Below, one piece after another: positions 1 through 12,133 of a DNA stretch of 64,000 nt. The notes beneath the pieces were generated by a model. It was not told the DNA's origin. It made no database searches and saw nothing but the letters and a program-made list of their open reading frames with translations. Position 1 is the first letter of the stretch, and each line of letters starts with the position of its first letter. The stretch comes from Leptodactylus fallax (Eukaryota > Chordata > Amphibia > Anura > Leptodactylidae), in assembly GCA_947044405.1 (NCBI GenBank), contig CAMRHE010000207.1:568001-632000 (forward strand), read 5' to 3'. Both the position numbers and the translations under genes were made by a program.

Positions 1-171
1 CGCTGAAGGGCGTTCTTCAACGTCAGCTACAGCTATCTCTGGAGGCGGCAGCGGAGATTGACCTGCACAGGAGCATGGATGGGTGAGTAAAAAGTATTGG
101 CTGCTACCTAATTGCAATAATACAGTAAGTAGCAGCTGATTAAAAAATATACTATGTGTATATTTTGTATG

Positions 172-310
172 GGGGGCCAAGAAAAGGGGGTCATATACTG
201 TGGGGTCCAAAAAAGGGGGTCATATACTGTGGGGGGGGTAAAAAAATGGGTTCATATACTGCAGCGGAGGGCTAAAAAAGGGGGGCCACATGCTGAGTGG
301 GGGCCAATAA
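172..310. repeat. ggggcc-type minisatellite, about 4 units
   Basis: About four imperfect units of roughly 35 bp, each with a G-run, a CCAA/TAAA-rich stretch and a 'catatactg' or 'cacatgctg' core. The sequence just upstream (around 60-90, 'ggagcatggatgggtgagta') resembles what precedes similar arrays at about 28.9 kb and 34.9 kb, so this is probably the internal part of a dispersed repeat. Bases 3-83 stay open in one frame and end at a GTGAGT-like donor, but the repeat similarity makes an exon unlikely. Confidence 0.55.
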
Positions 311-335
311 AGTTTAATTAGGGGGGACCCATCAT

Positions 336-612
336 GCAATTAAAGATAGCTGGGTTGTGCATCTTTTTTTTTTGGGGGGGGGGCTCCTTTTTATGGTTTG
401 CATCAGGCAGCAGGGAGGCTAGGTTCACCCCTGGATGGGGTCTGGTGCCTTAGACTCTACCAGCCGGAACGGTGTTGGATTATAGGTAGCTTGTTTCCCT
501 TGCTATCTTTGATCTGTCAGTTTCCTACAGTGTACTGTACTTTGTAATTGCTTAAGAAGCTATTCCATGGCAAGTGGTTTTTAACTTTTCCCAATTAACA
601 TCCATATTACCT

Positions 613-656
<44 letters not shown>

Positions 657-690
657 TGTTTAGTTTGGACAGCACCTTAAGAAGCATTGC
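336..690. other. Non-genic stretch with poly-T/poly-G and (TA)n
   Basis: No gene seen. It holds a T-run followed by a G-run (about 364-382) and a (TA)n microsatellite at about 618-654. The rest is unrecognised. Confidence 0.6.
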
Positions 691-699
691 TACAGTATA

Positions 700-968
700 T
701 ATTGCTTTGTTATATAATATTATTATTTATTATTTTGCTTATATAGCTCCATTATATTCTGCAGCGCTTTTCAGACATTGTCAGTCACTGTCCCATATAG
801 GGCTCACAATCTACATTCCCTATCAGTATGGGATTTGTAGTGTGGGAGGAAACCAAAATACCCAGACAAAACCCACACAAACAAAGGGAGAACATACAAA
901 CTCCTTGCAGATGTTATCTTTGGCAGGATTTGAACTCCAGCGCTGCACAGCTAACCCATCGGCATTGA
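700..968 (-). mobile_element. SINE-like retroposon, minus strand
   Basis: Read on the minus strand, the head near 965-915 carries a tRNA-like B box (GAGTTCAAATCC). The body includes the complement of 'gtgtgggaggaaacc'. The tail reads GCGCTGCAGAATATAATGG, then GAGCTATATAAG and an ATT-rich end near 720-700. This order fits a tRNA-derived SINE. Its tail is closely related to the unit of the 29-bp satellite at 3.7-4.4 kb. The family name is not assigned. Confidence 0.65.
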
Positions 969-974
969 TCTTAA

Positions 975-1716
975 AGACTTTGCCTGAAAAAAATCAGAAC
1001 TTGTAAAAGCTGGAACCTTATACTTATGGTAACAAAGAAACAAAATAAAAAGGACTTGTGGTGTAAGTGATGAAAAAAACACTTAGCAAACTACTGGAGA
1101 ACCTTCTCCAACAAGAAATGCAATTGAGAACTTTGTGTTCTCTGCTCAATGTACTTTGTTTACCTACACATGAAAAAATCCATTAAAATTCAAGAGAATG
1201 GAATGTAGCTATGAAAAAACCCATAAGCACTTACATAGAAAGATGCTAATATAGGGGAAAACAACTTGCTGTTTGATATTCTGCACTGACTGCTGCCTTA
1301 TGGTACAAGTGGGAAAATATTTGCTAACAAACAAATAAAGATATGTCCTTCCAGTCCTTTTATCTTAGTTCAACATATCTCTAGGATAGTGGTGCAGGAT
1401 GACCAGCTCTTAAAGATTGCATGATTTATGATAAACTGTCGGGAGGTGTTTAGGCTATGTGGCCGCCCAGTGGTTGTGATGAGGACTGCTTTTGTATTGT
1501 ATTTGTATCATGAGAAATTGAAGACCTTAGCCATATTTGCAGAAAGATAATGGTGGACAATAGGTATGAACGAACCAGCTTCATTCTCTTCTCTTCTCTT
1601 CAGACCCCAGAGTATAATATTCAAAGGCCCCGGGAGAAAAATAATAAACAGTTCATGCTCACTTTCTTCACTGCATCACTGCTATGTCACGGCATCCAGA
1701 CTTCTCTCCTGGCATC
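975..1716. other. Unrecognised non-coding sequence
   Basis: AT-rich sequence between a SINE and a MITE. Short open frames show no similarity to a known family that I recognise and no splice-bounded exon. Confidence 0.5.
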
Positions 1717-1720
1717 TTAA

Positions 1721-2179
1721 AGGGGTTGTCCAGACAAAAATGGACAACCCTTTTAAAGTTTATATAAGCTGGGGGCAGTGAAAAAAATAAAAAAAATGTA
1801 TACTCACCTGTTCCCGTTGCTCCGCTGTCCTCCGGTGTCCTCCCGTGCCATCTGCACCCAGCGTTGTGCTGAAGCCAATGATTGGCCTCAGCGGTTACAT
1901 GACCACTGAGGTCAATCAGCAAAGGGCCTGAATGTCACTACCTGTGATATCATGGGTCCTCTTCCTGAGGCCTGCTGAGATCGCTGATTGGCCTCAGCGG
2001 TCACGTGACTGCTGAGGCCAATCAGCGGCTTCAGCACAACGCTGGAAAAGACCAGGGAGAGCAAACGAACCGGGAGGCGAGGAATGAAAACGGAGCAACT
2101 GGGACAGGAGAGTATGTATTTTTTTTATTTTCTTCACTGCCCCCAAAGTATATAAACTTTAAAAATTTAGACAACCCCT
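1721..2179. mobile_element. Palindromic TTAA-flanked MITE
   Basis: Termini are AGGGGTTGTC on the left and GACAACCCCT on the right, each flanked by TTAA (1717-1720 and 2180-2183). The two halves are inverted copies: 'gggggcagtgaaaaaa' and 'tactcacctgttcccgttgc' on the left reappear reverse-complemented near 2090-2150, and the centre (about 1860-2045) folds on GCTGATTGGCCTCAGCGG. A TTAA duplication is typical of piggyBac-type transposition, so mobilisation by such a transposase is inferred. No coding capacity. Confidence 0.8.
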
Positions 2180-2183
2180 TTAA

Positions 2184-3690
2184 GGCTTCCTAGGTGATGT
2201 CAAACCCAGGAGACTGCAAAGCCTTGTGATTGAGACTTACTGGTCAACAACATAGTTCTTTGACACAGGCATCATAATGTTGACATACCCCACATGCCTG
2301 CGCCAAAGGCCTGGAGGAGTTGCAAGGTTTGCCTATCACTAGTGGACACATTTATAGTTCGAGAATCAACTAAAGGTCATGGAAAGTGAGCGGAGAGGAT
2401 AGCAGAGACCAGACCCTCTTGATGTGATTGAGGTCACCTCTCCAAAACGTATGTCATCTTTAATTCACCTACTGTGATGGATTGACCTGTTGATGAGATT
2501 AATACAATAAACTGAAAAAGTCATGGAAAGATCACAATATTCCTTGAAGGCAACCTGCCATTGCAAACATGATTATATACATTAAAAATCACATTTCATT
2601 TCCTTTGACATGATTCATTCTATTCATTGTGCAGAAATTCATTATTAGACCAGAGATATTAATATCACACAAAGGTTATGCTCACAAGTGAATAGAAAGG
2701 GGGCACCTATTGTAGTTAAGAGGAGCCAAGAAGATGAGGTAGATAAAGACTACATGGACCACCGCTGGATTTGGAAGCTGCATTAAACATTTATCAAACC
2801 ACAGTAATTTGTCCGCTTCTGGAAAACAGATTCCTCTAATATTGTCAGATTCCAGTCGGTGGCTGCAGTGAACACATAACATTTATTCCCTATTATGTCC
2901 ATCTGGAGCTCTGCCCTCCAGGCTCTGAACACATTACCATAAAACACTATTGTTATTGCAACCTACTGCTATAGGTTAACTGTATTTCTACTTAAGATGT
3001 TTTATATGTAAAGACGAGGTAGAAAGAGATGATCTATACCAGATGTTTCCAAGTACAGCCAGATCCCAGAAGGCATAGTGTGAATAAGTGACTTGGCCTT
3101 GAGCTATGTTCTGCCAAACAATGAGTGAAAGAATATTTGACCTCCGCAGGAATAGCATTTGAGACGTATACATATAAGACCAGAGTGATGTTGTTTCATT
3201 CTGTGTACAAGAATGCAATGCAAACCTTGCCTATTAACTTACAGCTGCTCGTGGAAAGAAGAATCCAATGTTTGTGGCCTGGTGTGATCTTACAAGGTGC
3301 TAATGATTGGTGACAATATTGTCTTGATAGACACACGAGTGCTTTGTATCTGGGGCTACAGTCGGTAGCCCAAGAACTTGTTTGATGTATAATGAGAGAC
3401 AGTCAGGCATAAGGCAGGATGTGGGTGAGCTGTCATGTGTTGTTCTAATCAACAAAGCACCTCTCTCGCCGCTCTTTTTCCATATAATTCTTGACAGTGT
3501 GTCTTTGTGGAAAGCAGAACAATTGAGTTAGGCTTCGAGACAGGTACTTCAATTCGGAACACAGCAAACATAGACTAACCACTTTATTTCTGGCTATTTT
3601 GTGTAGGTACAGAATAAATGATGGAAGTAAGGATCACTGTCACTGTTAGTATTATATTTGTTTTGTATATTTTGTATACCGTATGTAAAC
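2184..3690. other. Unrecognised non-coding sequence
   Basis: No gene, exon or repeat structure that I can support. The short open frames overlap on both strands as expected by chance. Confidence 0.5.
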
Positions 3691-3696
3691 CCTCAA

Positions 3697-4390
3697 ATGT
3701 ACAGCACCATGGAATATATATAATAATGTACAGCACCATGGAATATATATAATAATGTACAGCACCATGGAATATATATAATACTGTGCAGCACCATGGA
3801 ATTTATATAATAATGTACAGCACCATGGAATATATATAATAATGTACAGCACCATGGAATATATATAATAATGTACAGCACCATGGAATATATATAATAA
3901 TGTACAGCACCATGGAATATATATAATAATGTACAGCACCATGGAATATATATAATAATGTACAGCACCATGGAATATATATAATAATGTACAGCACCAT
4001 GGAATATATATAATAATGTACAGCACCATGGAATATATATAATAATGTACAGCACCATGGAATATATATAATACTGTGCAGCACCATGGAATTAATATAA
4101 TAATGTACAGCACCATGGAATATATATAATAATGTACAGCACCATGGAATTAATATAATAATGTACAGCACCATGGAATATATATAATAATGTACAGCAC
4201 CATGGAATATATATAATAATGTACAGCACCATGGAATATATATAATAATGTACAGCACCATGGAATTAATATAATAACGTACAGCACCATGGAATTAATA
4301 TAATAATGTACAGCACCATGGAATTAATATAATAACGTACAGCACCATGGAATTAATATAATAACGTACAGCACCATGGAATTAATGGTG
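3697..4390. repeat. 29-bp satellite array, about 24 copies
   Basis: Tandem unit of 29 bp built on 'gtacagcaccatggaatata' followed by 'tataataat'. Variants include 'aattaatata' in place of 'aatatatata' and 'ataacg' in place of 'ataatg', mostly toward the right end. The last unit runs directly into 'gtgctatataaataaac' and an ATA-rich tail, the typical 3' end of the SINE family seen at 0.7 kb. Long minus-strand open frames (MVLYIIIYIPWCC-type repeats) are by-products of the 29-bp unit and are not genes. Confidence 0.9.
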
Positions 4391-4425
4391 CTATATAAAT
4401 AAACAATAATAATAATAGTAATAAT

Positions 4426-4799
4426 GATGCAAGACAGCCCAGGAATTTACAGGAACTGGAGACTTTTTGGCAAGAACAATGGGCAGTTTTACCATCTGAG
4501 AAAATAAAGAGCCTCATCCACAACTACTACAAAAGACTTCAAGCTATCATTGATGTTAGAGGGGGCAATACACGGTATTAAGAACTGGGGTATGTGAACT
4601 TTTGAACAGGGTCATTTTGATGTTTTTGGTTGTCATTATGGTTTAAAAAGAGAAAACACAGAAGTTTGACAATAAATGGCTTCAACCAACCACTAACCAT
4701 GAGTGGAGAAAAAGTTTTTGTGTTATCATTCATATTCTCTGAAAAAAGGCCAAAAAAACAAAAAATCTGCCGGGGTTTGTAAACTTTTTAGCACAACAG
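4426..4799 (+). pseudogene. Tc1-like transposase C-terminus and right terminal repeat (remnant)
   Basis: An open segment, 4426-4581, encodes the last 50 or so residues of a Tc1-family transposase. Recognisable pieces are NLQELETFWQEQWAVLPSEK and, at the end, KRLQAIIDVRGGNTRY followed by a stop, matching the conserved family ending with a basic helix and the GG(H/N)T(K/R)Y terminus. The 3' part contains 'ggtatgtgaacttttgaa' and ends 'gcacaacagt' next to TA. The 5' part, including the DDE catalytic core, is missing: the sequence is cut off by the satellite array on its left. Not functional. Confidence 0.8.
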
Positions 4800-4812
4800 T
4801 ATACCCTATTAA

Positions 4813-5025
4813 AAGGGTTGTCTATTTCCAGCAAATAAATGTTATTGTTTGTATAATGAAAAATTACGCAATATTCCAATACACTTTCTATATCAATTCC
4901 TCACGATTTTCTAAATCTCTGCTTGCTGTCCTTCATTGTTTACTTCCAGTGTATAAATAACAGTCTATAGTCATGTGATGGGCAGTCTATGGTTATGTGA
5001 TGGAAACACATGACCATGGACTTAA
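4813..5025. mobile_element. TTAA-type MITE fragment, left end only
   Basis: TTAA (4809-4812) followed by AAGGGTTGTC, closely related to the terminus of the element at 1721. No matching right end is found, so this is a truncated copy ending near 5025. It lies 10 bp from the Tc1 remnant's right end. Confidence 0.5.
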
Positions 5026-5155
5026 GATACCTCAGAGTATAATAATTTAGTTCCTCCAAGATGAATCCCAAGTTGTTCGGTTTCCTTAAAATCCAAACAA
5101 TTTGAAATATTCAGGTCAAATCCGGATCGTTGCAAACCGATTCGCCCATCTCTAG
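5026..5155. mobile_element. hAT-like repeat fragment (right end)
   Basis: Ends in GATTCGCCCATCTCTA (to 5155), close to the complement of the TAGAGATGAGCGAA terminus of the element at 24313-25117. Only this end is present. Confidence 0.5.
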
Positions 5156-5186
5156 TGGGAGGTTGCAGGAAGAGCTTGAGGACTTT

Positions 5187-5452
5187 TTTATTATGCACCG
5201 ATCTCTCCCCACCATCAGAAGGGCGTTCCTGACAGTCTAGCTGGGCTGTGAGGAACGCCCCAGCTGACAGTACTCCTCCCATAGCCCTGTACTATCAGAG
5301 GGGGCATTCCTTACCGCCCTGCGATGACGCTGAGCTGTGAGGAATGCCCCCCCAGTACAGGGCTATGGACGAGTGCAGTCAGGGGGGCCATTCCTCACGG
5401 TCCAGCTAGACTGTCAAGAACGCCCTTCTGGCAGTGTGGCAGAGATCGGTGC
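5187..5452. repeat. Fold-back repeat, GC-rich
   Basis: The left half contains 'caccgatctctccccacc', 'agaagggcgttcctgacagt' and 'catagccctgtact'. The right half carries their reverse complements in mirrored order ('agtacagggctatg', 'agaacgcccttctg', 'cagagatcggtgcc'). This makes a near-perfect hairpin about 265 bp long. A non-autonomous inverted-repeat element is likely; no target duplication could be fixed. Confidence 0.7.
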
Positions 5453-5455
5453 CGA

Positions 5456-5945
5456 AACTAACGGCACCAATATCTTCAGCCTCGGGGCACATAATGGGAA
5501 AGCCAACAGTGCGCTGAATTCAGCACACTGTCGGCTTTCTAGCGGTATACAAAACCGCATGTGCAGGAGGACATGAAAGGCCCTCTTTAATAAGATTGTC
5601 CTTTCACTCTAACGTCCCCCCACTTCTGAAGAATGAATATCCCTAGCCATGTTACCCCATTGTGCATGGTGTGGGCATATCGGTGTCTCGTTGTACCATA
5701 AGTGGTGAGTGCAGATGCATGAGTGTAAAACGTAAAAAACAAAGCCCACACAAATGTACTTTTTCTCCAATTCCACTCCATTCTATATTTTTCCAGCTTC
5801 CCAGTACATTGTACAGAATAATAAATGGTACCATTATGAAGAACTATGTGTCCCGCAAACATTAAGCACTCATATGGCTCTATGAACGGAAAAATAAAAA
5901 AAAGTTATGGGGTTTAGAAGATGGGGAGTCAAAAATGAAAATCGA
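5456..5945. other. Unrecognised non-coding sequence
   Basis: No gene or clear element. A (TAA)n run begins at the right edge and is probably the tail of the adjacent LINE. Confidence 0.45.
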
Positions 5946-5949
5946 AAAT

Positions 5950-6825
5950 AATAATAATAATAATAATAATAATAGAAGAATAATAATAGTCCTTTAATAG
6001 TCCCACAATGGGGAAATTCAGTGTGTTACAGCAGCAAAGATAAGCAGATACAAATACAAATACAACATGTACAGGAATGTTCCAAGGTGAGAGGCATTAC
6101 ATTAATAGCAGACAGACAGATAGGACGTAGCAGGGGAGGGGGGGGGATTTAACAGGCAGAGAGATATTTCAGTTCTCTGTGTGTATTGATCTCTGCTTAG
6201 GTCGGTGTTGGTTGTAAAGCCTAACCGCGGTGGGGAGGAAAGACTTCCGATAGCGCTCCTTCTCACACCTAGGGTGGAGCAGTCGGTCACTGACAGTACT
6301 GCCCAGCGCGATCACAGTCTCATGCATGGGATGGGAGTTATTCTCCCGCATGGAGCTCACCACAGACAGTATCCTTCTGTCACCCACCACCTGCACTGGG
6401 TCCTTTGGGCTCCCCAGGACAGAGCTGGCCCTTCTAATCAGCTTGTCAATTTTATTTCTATCCCTGGTTGATATACTGCTCCCCCAGCAGGCCACTCCGA
6501 AGAAGATGGCTGATGCCAATACTGAGTTGAAGAAAGTACAGGACCTCCATGTGATCTGCCCAGTCAAGCTTATTATTAAGGAGCAAACCCAGGTACTTAT
6601 AGGTGTTCACAATCTCGATATCCGTCCCCAGGATGTCCACTGGTTTAGGAGGGCATCTGCCTTTACGGAAGTCCACCACCATCTCCTTGGTCTTCCCAGC
6701 GTTAATCCTTAGGTGGTTCCGCTGGTACCAGTCCACAAAATCCTGGTTCAGTTCCCTGTACTCCCTGTCATCGTCGTGTGTGATGAGGCCTACTATTGCC
6801 TCCGGTGGCAAGGGGTTAATATAGT
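5950..6825 (-). pseudogene. L2-like LINE fragment, reverse transcriptase C-terminus and 3' end
   Basis: On the minus strand, 6811-6458 encodes the end of a non-LTR reverse transcriptase, with LNQDFVDWYQRNHLRINAGK, KEMVVDFRKG and NTYKYLGLLLNNKLDW. A second frame, 6567-6169, continues with ASAIFFGVACWGSS, the (K/R)LIRRASSVLG segment, HPMHETVIALGS, DRLLHPRCEKERYRKSFLPT and AVRLYNQ. These are the conserved C-terminal blocks of L2/CR1-group LINEs in vertebrates. The frames overlap, so at least one frameshift or deletion lies near 6460-6570. The catalytic palm and the endonuclease are absent, so the copy is 5'-truncated, as usual for LINE insertions. The 3' end near 5950 is ATT-rich. Not functional. 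Confidence 0.8.
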
Positions 6826-7738
6826 ACTGTGTTACACTCCCCTACCCTCTTTTTTATCTAGGTCCCATATTTCTGGGATGCACCTTACAATTTAATATGC
6901 AGTGTTGGCACAGTTTGCAATAAAACATACTAGGATCAATTTCCTGATACTTGAACTATGTCAGCCTCCCTAGTCAGCATTTATGCCACTTCCTATGTGC
7001 AGAATTTTTCATTAAAAGTTTTGCCCGTCTTACCAGCTGTTGTACCAGACTGAATGATTTCTGGTAAATATGTTTGTGTTGATTTATGTAGTGATTTCAG
7101 AGAATAAAGAGATTGTGTCTGTTTCAGAAAACACTTTCGGCAGAGCTGTATATTTTACTAAAGTGAATAAATACATCGGATGACCAAGTAATCTATCACT
7201 CATCTGAAAAACAGGATTTCAAGCCTTCCTGTAGAGAAGAAAAAAAAAATAATCCTTACTTGTTTTTAGCTGTCAGTGCAATATATCCAAATTTTCATCT
7301 TTCACCAAAGAAAGTCACTGTTGAAAGGTGCTTTATCTAAATAAAATTGTAAAGTTAAGCTTATAATGAAATTCCTTCTGATTCATCAGCAGAATACAAA
7401 TGGCAGCCTGTATTCTGTAAATGGAATGAACGCAAAGGCATTGGAGCAATTGTCCTGGTCACTAAGAGTACAGGTTGATACCTAAAGATTCTTTATTAAC
7501 CCATTGTCCTGCTCCATTTGACTGTCTAAGGCTTGGATTCTATCTACATTGAAAACTCCAGGATGTCTGTTCCATCATAGAAACAGTAAAAGAACATTTA
7601 TGATTGAATTTTATGATGGAATTTGTGGCAGAGGATTGTAAAGCAATCTCCAATACTCATGTGAACATAGCTTAATGGTAAATAATATTTCTATAATTTA
7701 ACATAATTTATCTAAATATAATTATGATAATCTTAACA

Positions 7739-7781
<43 letters not shown>

Positions 7782-10255
7782 AAAATGTATTTAATAACTT
7801 ACTAATATGTCTTCATCAGAACTTCTGTGCCATTTTAGCCAAACCCCTTGATATGAAACCGTATCATACAACAGCACACCATTTAGGAGACTAGCACAGG
7901 CACAGTATGTTACAAAGAATGGTGAAGAAGTGACAGATTTGGTCACATGCTCCTCTATGCAGCCATATTATGGACAAGAGTGGTTTTCATAACCAGGTGT
8001 CTTTTCACAAAGAGGGAAAATAGCACAGAATTTCTGATAAAGTCAAATTAGTAAGATTTTCCTAAAGTGGCCACCTATTCCTACCTTAGACATTGATGAC
8101 AAAACCATTAATATCTGATAAATATGGATCTAACCTCTGGCACCTGCATCGCCACAACATTTGCTCAGTTGTTTCCATAACTTTGATATAAGTAAATGGA
8201 GAGAGCTATATAAATGCATGGTGACCTTTCCATGTATTCTCCTTTAACACTGCAGAAAGAGTGTCTGTTTTAATCAGTGCCCATGCTGCTGTGATCACAG
8301 GACTTCATTAGCAAATCTAGTCTGCAGACATATAAACAGTGTGTAATTCCCTATATTATATTTATTTTAGCTCTTTCTCTCTTAGCATGGTTAAGTCTCT
8401 ACACCTGGTTAAGTATATTCTTTAATTATCTCATAGAAAATGTAATGTGTATCCTGCAAGTAAATGAATCTGCAGTTTAGAGAACACCTAAAAAGGTTTA
8501 GGTGGACCAATGGAAGCTTAAAAAATTGCACAAAAAGCTATTTTAATAATATTTCCGTTCCAGTGTGCCAAAATCAGTCAGCAGAATGCAGGCTGATATA
8601 CAACAGTTTGCAGTCTGCTGCTGTATTGACAAGAACACCATGGATAATATGTATTACTCCGGCTTTAATCCCTTGTTCTATGAACTCCTGCTGATATACA
8701 TCATGATATCTTGAATTACAGTGTATTATAGAAAATCAATAAGGATAACCTACTCTTTAGGATTTCCATTGAATGAACAAGTCAGTTATTGCATAAAAAT
8801 GCCAGCTCAAATTCTCATAGGCCGTTATAGATGTTTGTAGTAAATGACATTAGTGATATAATCTGTTCTGACACACGTCATTGTTCTGCGACTTATGATA
8901 GCTCCTCCAGTAGCAACAGTCAAAGATGTTCCTTTGCATGAACCTTTAAGAATTCAACATCTTCAGAAGATACAAAAAAAGGTTTCAGCCTCCACCAGTT
9001 CCATGTACAACATAATGGGAACTTGAATTGAATGAAGGAGAGAGAGAAAGGCAGCATTTTCCCTCGGGGCAGGCAGCGAGAGAAACGAGGAGGCCTCATT
9101 CGGTATTCATGGCACCTCTATTGAGGTGAGAAGGAACATCTCTGAATATGAGGATGCACAGAACACATCCTGACAGCCTGAGACAGCTGCAGGGGTGGGG
9201 CGGGGAGGTGAGAAGAGAGGATGGAGAACGCATGGGGAAGAGAGGTACAAATTAAAGTGAGAGCTCTGAATGTAAAGAAAAGATACAGAACAAAAAGGAG
9301 GCAATACAGACAAAGAAAGCTGAGTGGGTGTAAGAAGCATAATGAAGAAAGGGATATTCAGCTTGTAGGAGTAGATGGGAGAGCAAAGAAAATGGAGAAG
9401 AATGAAAAAAAACATGGAGACTACAGACAAAAGAGATTGCAATCGTGCAACAAATCATCTTATTAAACTCTTATTTTTATGGAATTTTCTTCAAGAAGGA
9501 AGAATCCAACCCTACAGGACTCTCAAGCACAAATACAGTGCGAGTCTTCAGCTCTAAGGCCCACAGACCCCGTACTCATCCAGAAGTCTGGCTGACACTA
9601 TCCCATTCTCTTGACACCAAGCACCTGCTGAGAAGCCTTAAAATATGCAAAAAGTCAAGATGTTAGCAGATTATTTACTCGTACTTTATGGTTGTCTGGT
9701 TCCTGAGCGCTCCTTCTGATGTGCAGGAAGGGAGCTGCAGCTAGTTACAGATGACATGAGTGATGTTTCTTGATTCACTCTGATCTATTTAATTGCATCC
9801 TGAGACGACTGGCTGCTCCTGCACATGGATGGAGCTAGGATATGGCACTGTCATCTCAGCACTCAATTCCATAGTGGAATAGAAAGTTGTTTTGCTTATT
9901 CCACAAGTTTAAGGAAGGCCAGGAGCGAGAATGAAGTTGTTCATGTAGAAGAAACTTTTCCTGGGTGGAATGGTCACAGAGGCAATTAAAACCAAAAACA
10001 AATACATGGCGTTATGATATCAGCGAACTGTGGACATGTGCAATCTTCTGTAGGTGACATGTATACAGCTGATTTTGGATACAGTTGTTACAGAGCATTC
10101 TATTGTAATTGGATGAAAAAAACAAAAGAGACAACACAAACCAGAATGTACAATGAACATTACGTGTGATATAAATATCAGAACTGGAACATACCATGTA
10201 CTTGAACACATCAGCCAGATTCTTACCCTGTATAGCCACCTATTTTGCCAGAGGC
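6826..10255. other. Unrecognised non-coding sequence with (TA)n
   Basis: About 3.4 kb without a recognisable gene or repeat family. It holds a (TA)n microsatellite at about 7742-7779 and a purine-rich stretch at about 9020-9420. This is one of the longest repeat-poor parts of the window and could be unique host sequence. Confidence 0.5.
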
Positions 10256-10259
10256 ATTA

Positions 10260-11369
10260 TGTGGCATCCCAGAGCTGGCTATGGCTGGGCTGAGGGTGAT
10301 CTCTGTGCATTGTATTATTTCCTGTTGCTTCATAGCCTGTGTGACATAGCAGGGGGTCCTGAGTCTCACACAACACAGCGCCACCTAGTGAGCCTCACAC
10401 ATGCATTACACCTCCCATAGGATTGAATAGTAACCAAATGTCCAATGGGAGGACATCGCCTGGGAAAAGGGGAGGAGTCAGCTGATCACTGGGTCCCCAT
10501 GGTAACACCCCTGCAGGAAGGTCCTGCGTGTGAGGAGTTAGAAGTGTGGAGTGTTAGGAGGAGGAGGTGAGGAGATAAGTGTGATGTCCTGTGAGTATAG
10601 TGCAGGAATCTCAAGTCCTAGACAGGCCCAGGAAGGTTGGAGAGCTGACATACTCCAGCTATTCAGAAGATCCTGTCCCCTGTCTGCCTAGCCATCGCCC
10701 TGAAGGAAGTCAGGCATCATTATCTTGTCAGCATGAGACTGTGGAGAGAACATTCTGGAACACGTGCTCCATAGCAAGTATCACAGGATCCAGGGGCCAA
10801 GGCCAGACCTGTGGAATATCCTGCCACCCTGAACATTGCACCCCGAAACTCTGAGCTATCAGGACCACATAACGTGAGTGGGGAATATTATGTACTAGTA
10901 TCATGGTGGGCATCCTCCTATGTGCCAAATAGGAGCCCAGACACACCTTAGGGCTGTAACACTGAAGTATAAGGGGCTAGGAACACCTTTTATCAAGTCT
11001 ACCCTGCACCCCAGGACTTTGCTGTGTCACCAGGCGTACCCCGTTGTTTTGTATTGAAGAAACTGTTTAAGCATTTGTGCCTCCACACCCATGGAAGTAA
11101 AAGTTCAACTTTACAACCGTTTCTGTGTCTGACTCTGCACCGACAACATCAGGGCGCCCCAAACACCACCAGTCGGCACAGTATAGGGGAAGTGCCCCGG
11201 GGGAACAATCACCACCAACATTTGTGCAGCCCCCTCATCACCGGTACCAGTGGTGGTAACGTGGGACAGCACCAGCGCTGCGCCCTCGTGCCCAGAGACT
11301 GTGACAAGTCTGCGCTGTTTGCACCCCCGCAATCCCAACTGCAGCGTTACCTTCCATCTGGTCACCGCA
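10260..11369 (+). repeat. 5' LTR (1110 bp)
   Basis: Begins TGTGGCATCCC and ends GTCACCGCA. It aligns along its whole length with 18274-19441. A TATA-like TATAAGG lies at 10968-10974, a plausible but unproven promoter element. Open frames inside it recur in the 3' LTR and are not considered genes. Confidence 0.93.
10968..10974 (+). promoter_or_regulatory. TATA-like motif in 5' LTR
   Basis: TATAAGG about 400 bp before the LTR end, conserved in the 3' LTR copy. Candidate core promoter only. Confidence 0.3.
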
Positions 11370-11377
11370 AGAAAAAC

Positions 11378-11395
11378 TGGCGTCACGAACAGGAT
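11378..11395 (+). other. Primer-binding site
   Basis: TGGCGTCACGAACAGGAT starts with the TGG expected to pair with a tRNA 3' CCA end and lies 8 nt after the 5' LTR. The matching tRNA is not assigned. Confidence 0.7.
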
Positions 11396-12133
11396 ACGGG
11401 TGTGTGCCATTTTGAGAAAGTCGCCATGAAAAGTGCGCCAAATTGTCTCCAGAGCATCGGTCTTTATTGTGGACTTTGCTAAGATCAAGTTTATTCCCTG
11501 AGAGTGCTTGCCACAAAGAGGGGGAGCCCTATACCCCTGAAGTAAGCCCTAAAGACTGTCCTCTCAGTGTGTTACAGCCCTGGAAGAGTTAAAACGCCCA
11601 GGACTTGTTTGCTGCGCCACATCGCTGTGTAAGAACGCCCACAAAGGGTTAACTGTACCTTGCAAAAGTGCGGGAGATTTTTAGCACTGCCCATGAGGCC
11701 AGGAGACCCATCTGCCGCCATCTTAGGAGAGCCCAGAATGCTGAGCGCAATGCTACGCGCACCCATACAAGAAAGTGAAAGGCGAACGTGCCAGCGCCAT
11801 TTCTGACTCTCCGGTGCCACATCACCGTCCCTGCTGTGCACCGCTGATCTCTGGTCCACGCTGCAGTTGCTGTCAGTGAGTACTGTGCCTCCCTGTCCTT
11901 GTCTTCAGTCCTCCCACGGCCCCAGCGAGTGTTTTCCGTGTACCGTGTCCGTGGGGAGTGCCACCATTAAAGAGGGGGGAGCACACCGTCAGCCTGCATC
12001 ACAGTGACTCTGTTAATAGCTACAGCATTCTTAAAGGGACAGCATTCCAAGTTGTAGTCTCCATTCCCTGCCAGCAAGCAGTTGAGTTTCTTAAAGAGAC
12101 GGCGACCTAATTTCAGTCATACCTGCAAACAAC
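11396..12133 (+). other. Retrotransposon 5' leader
   Basis: Untranslated region between the primer-binding site and gag. No conserved protein is seen in it; packaging signals would be expected here but are not identified. Confidence 0.6.

Noticed and set aside
3..83. Possible exon end with GTGAGT donor
   Set aside because: Open only over 27 codons at the window edge, and the sequence resembles the upstream block of other G-rich minisatellites in the window.
3652..4261. Minus-strand open frames of 121-154 residues with IPWCCTLLYIFHGAVH repeats
   Set aside because: They arise from the 29-bp satellite, which has no stop in several frames; three overlapping frames read the same unit.
10591..11516. 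Open frames inside the 5' LTR (repeated at 18664-19450)
   Set aside because: They lie in LTR sequence on both strands and lack protein-like features.
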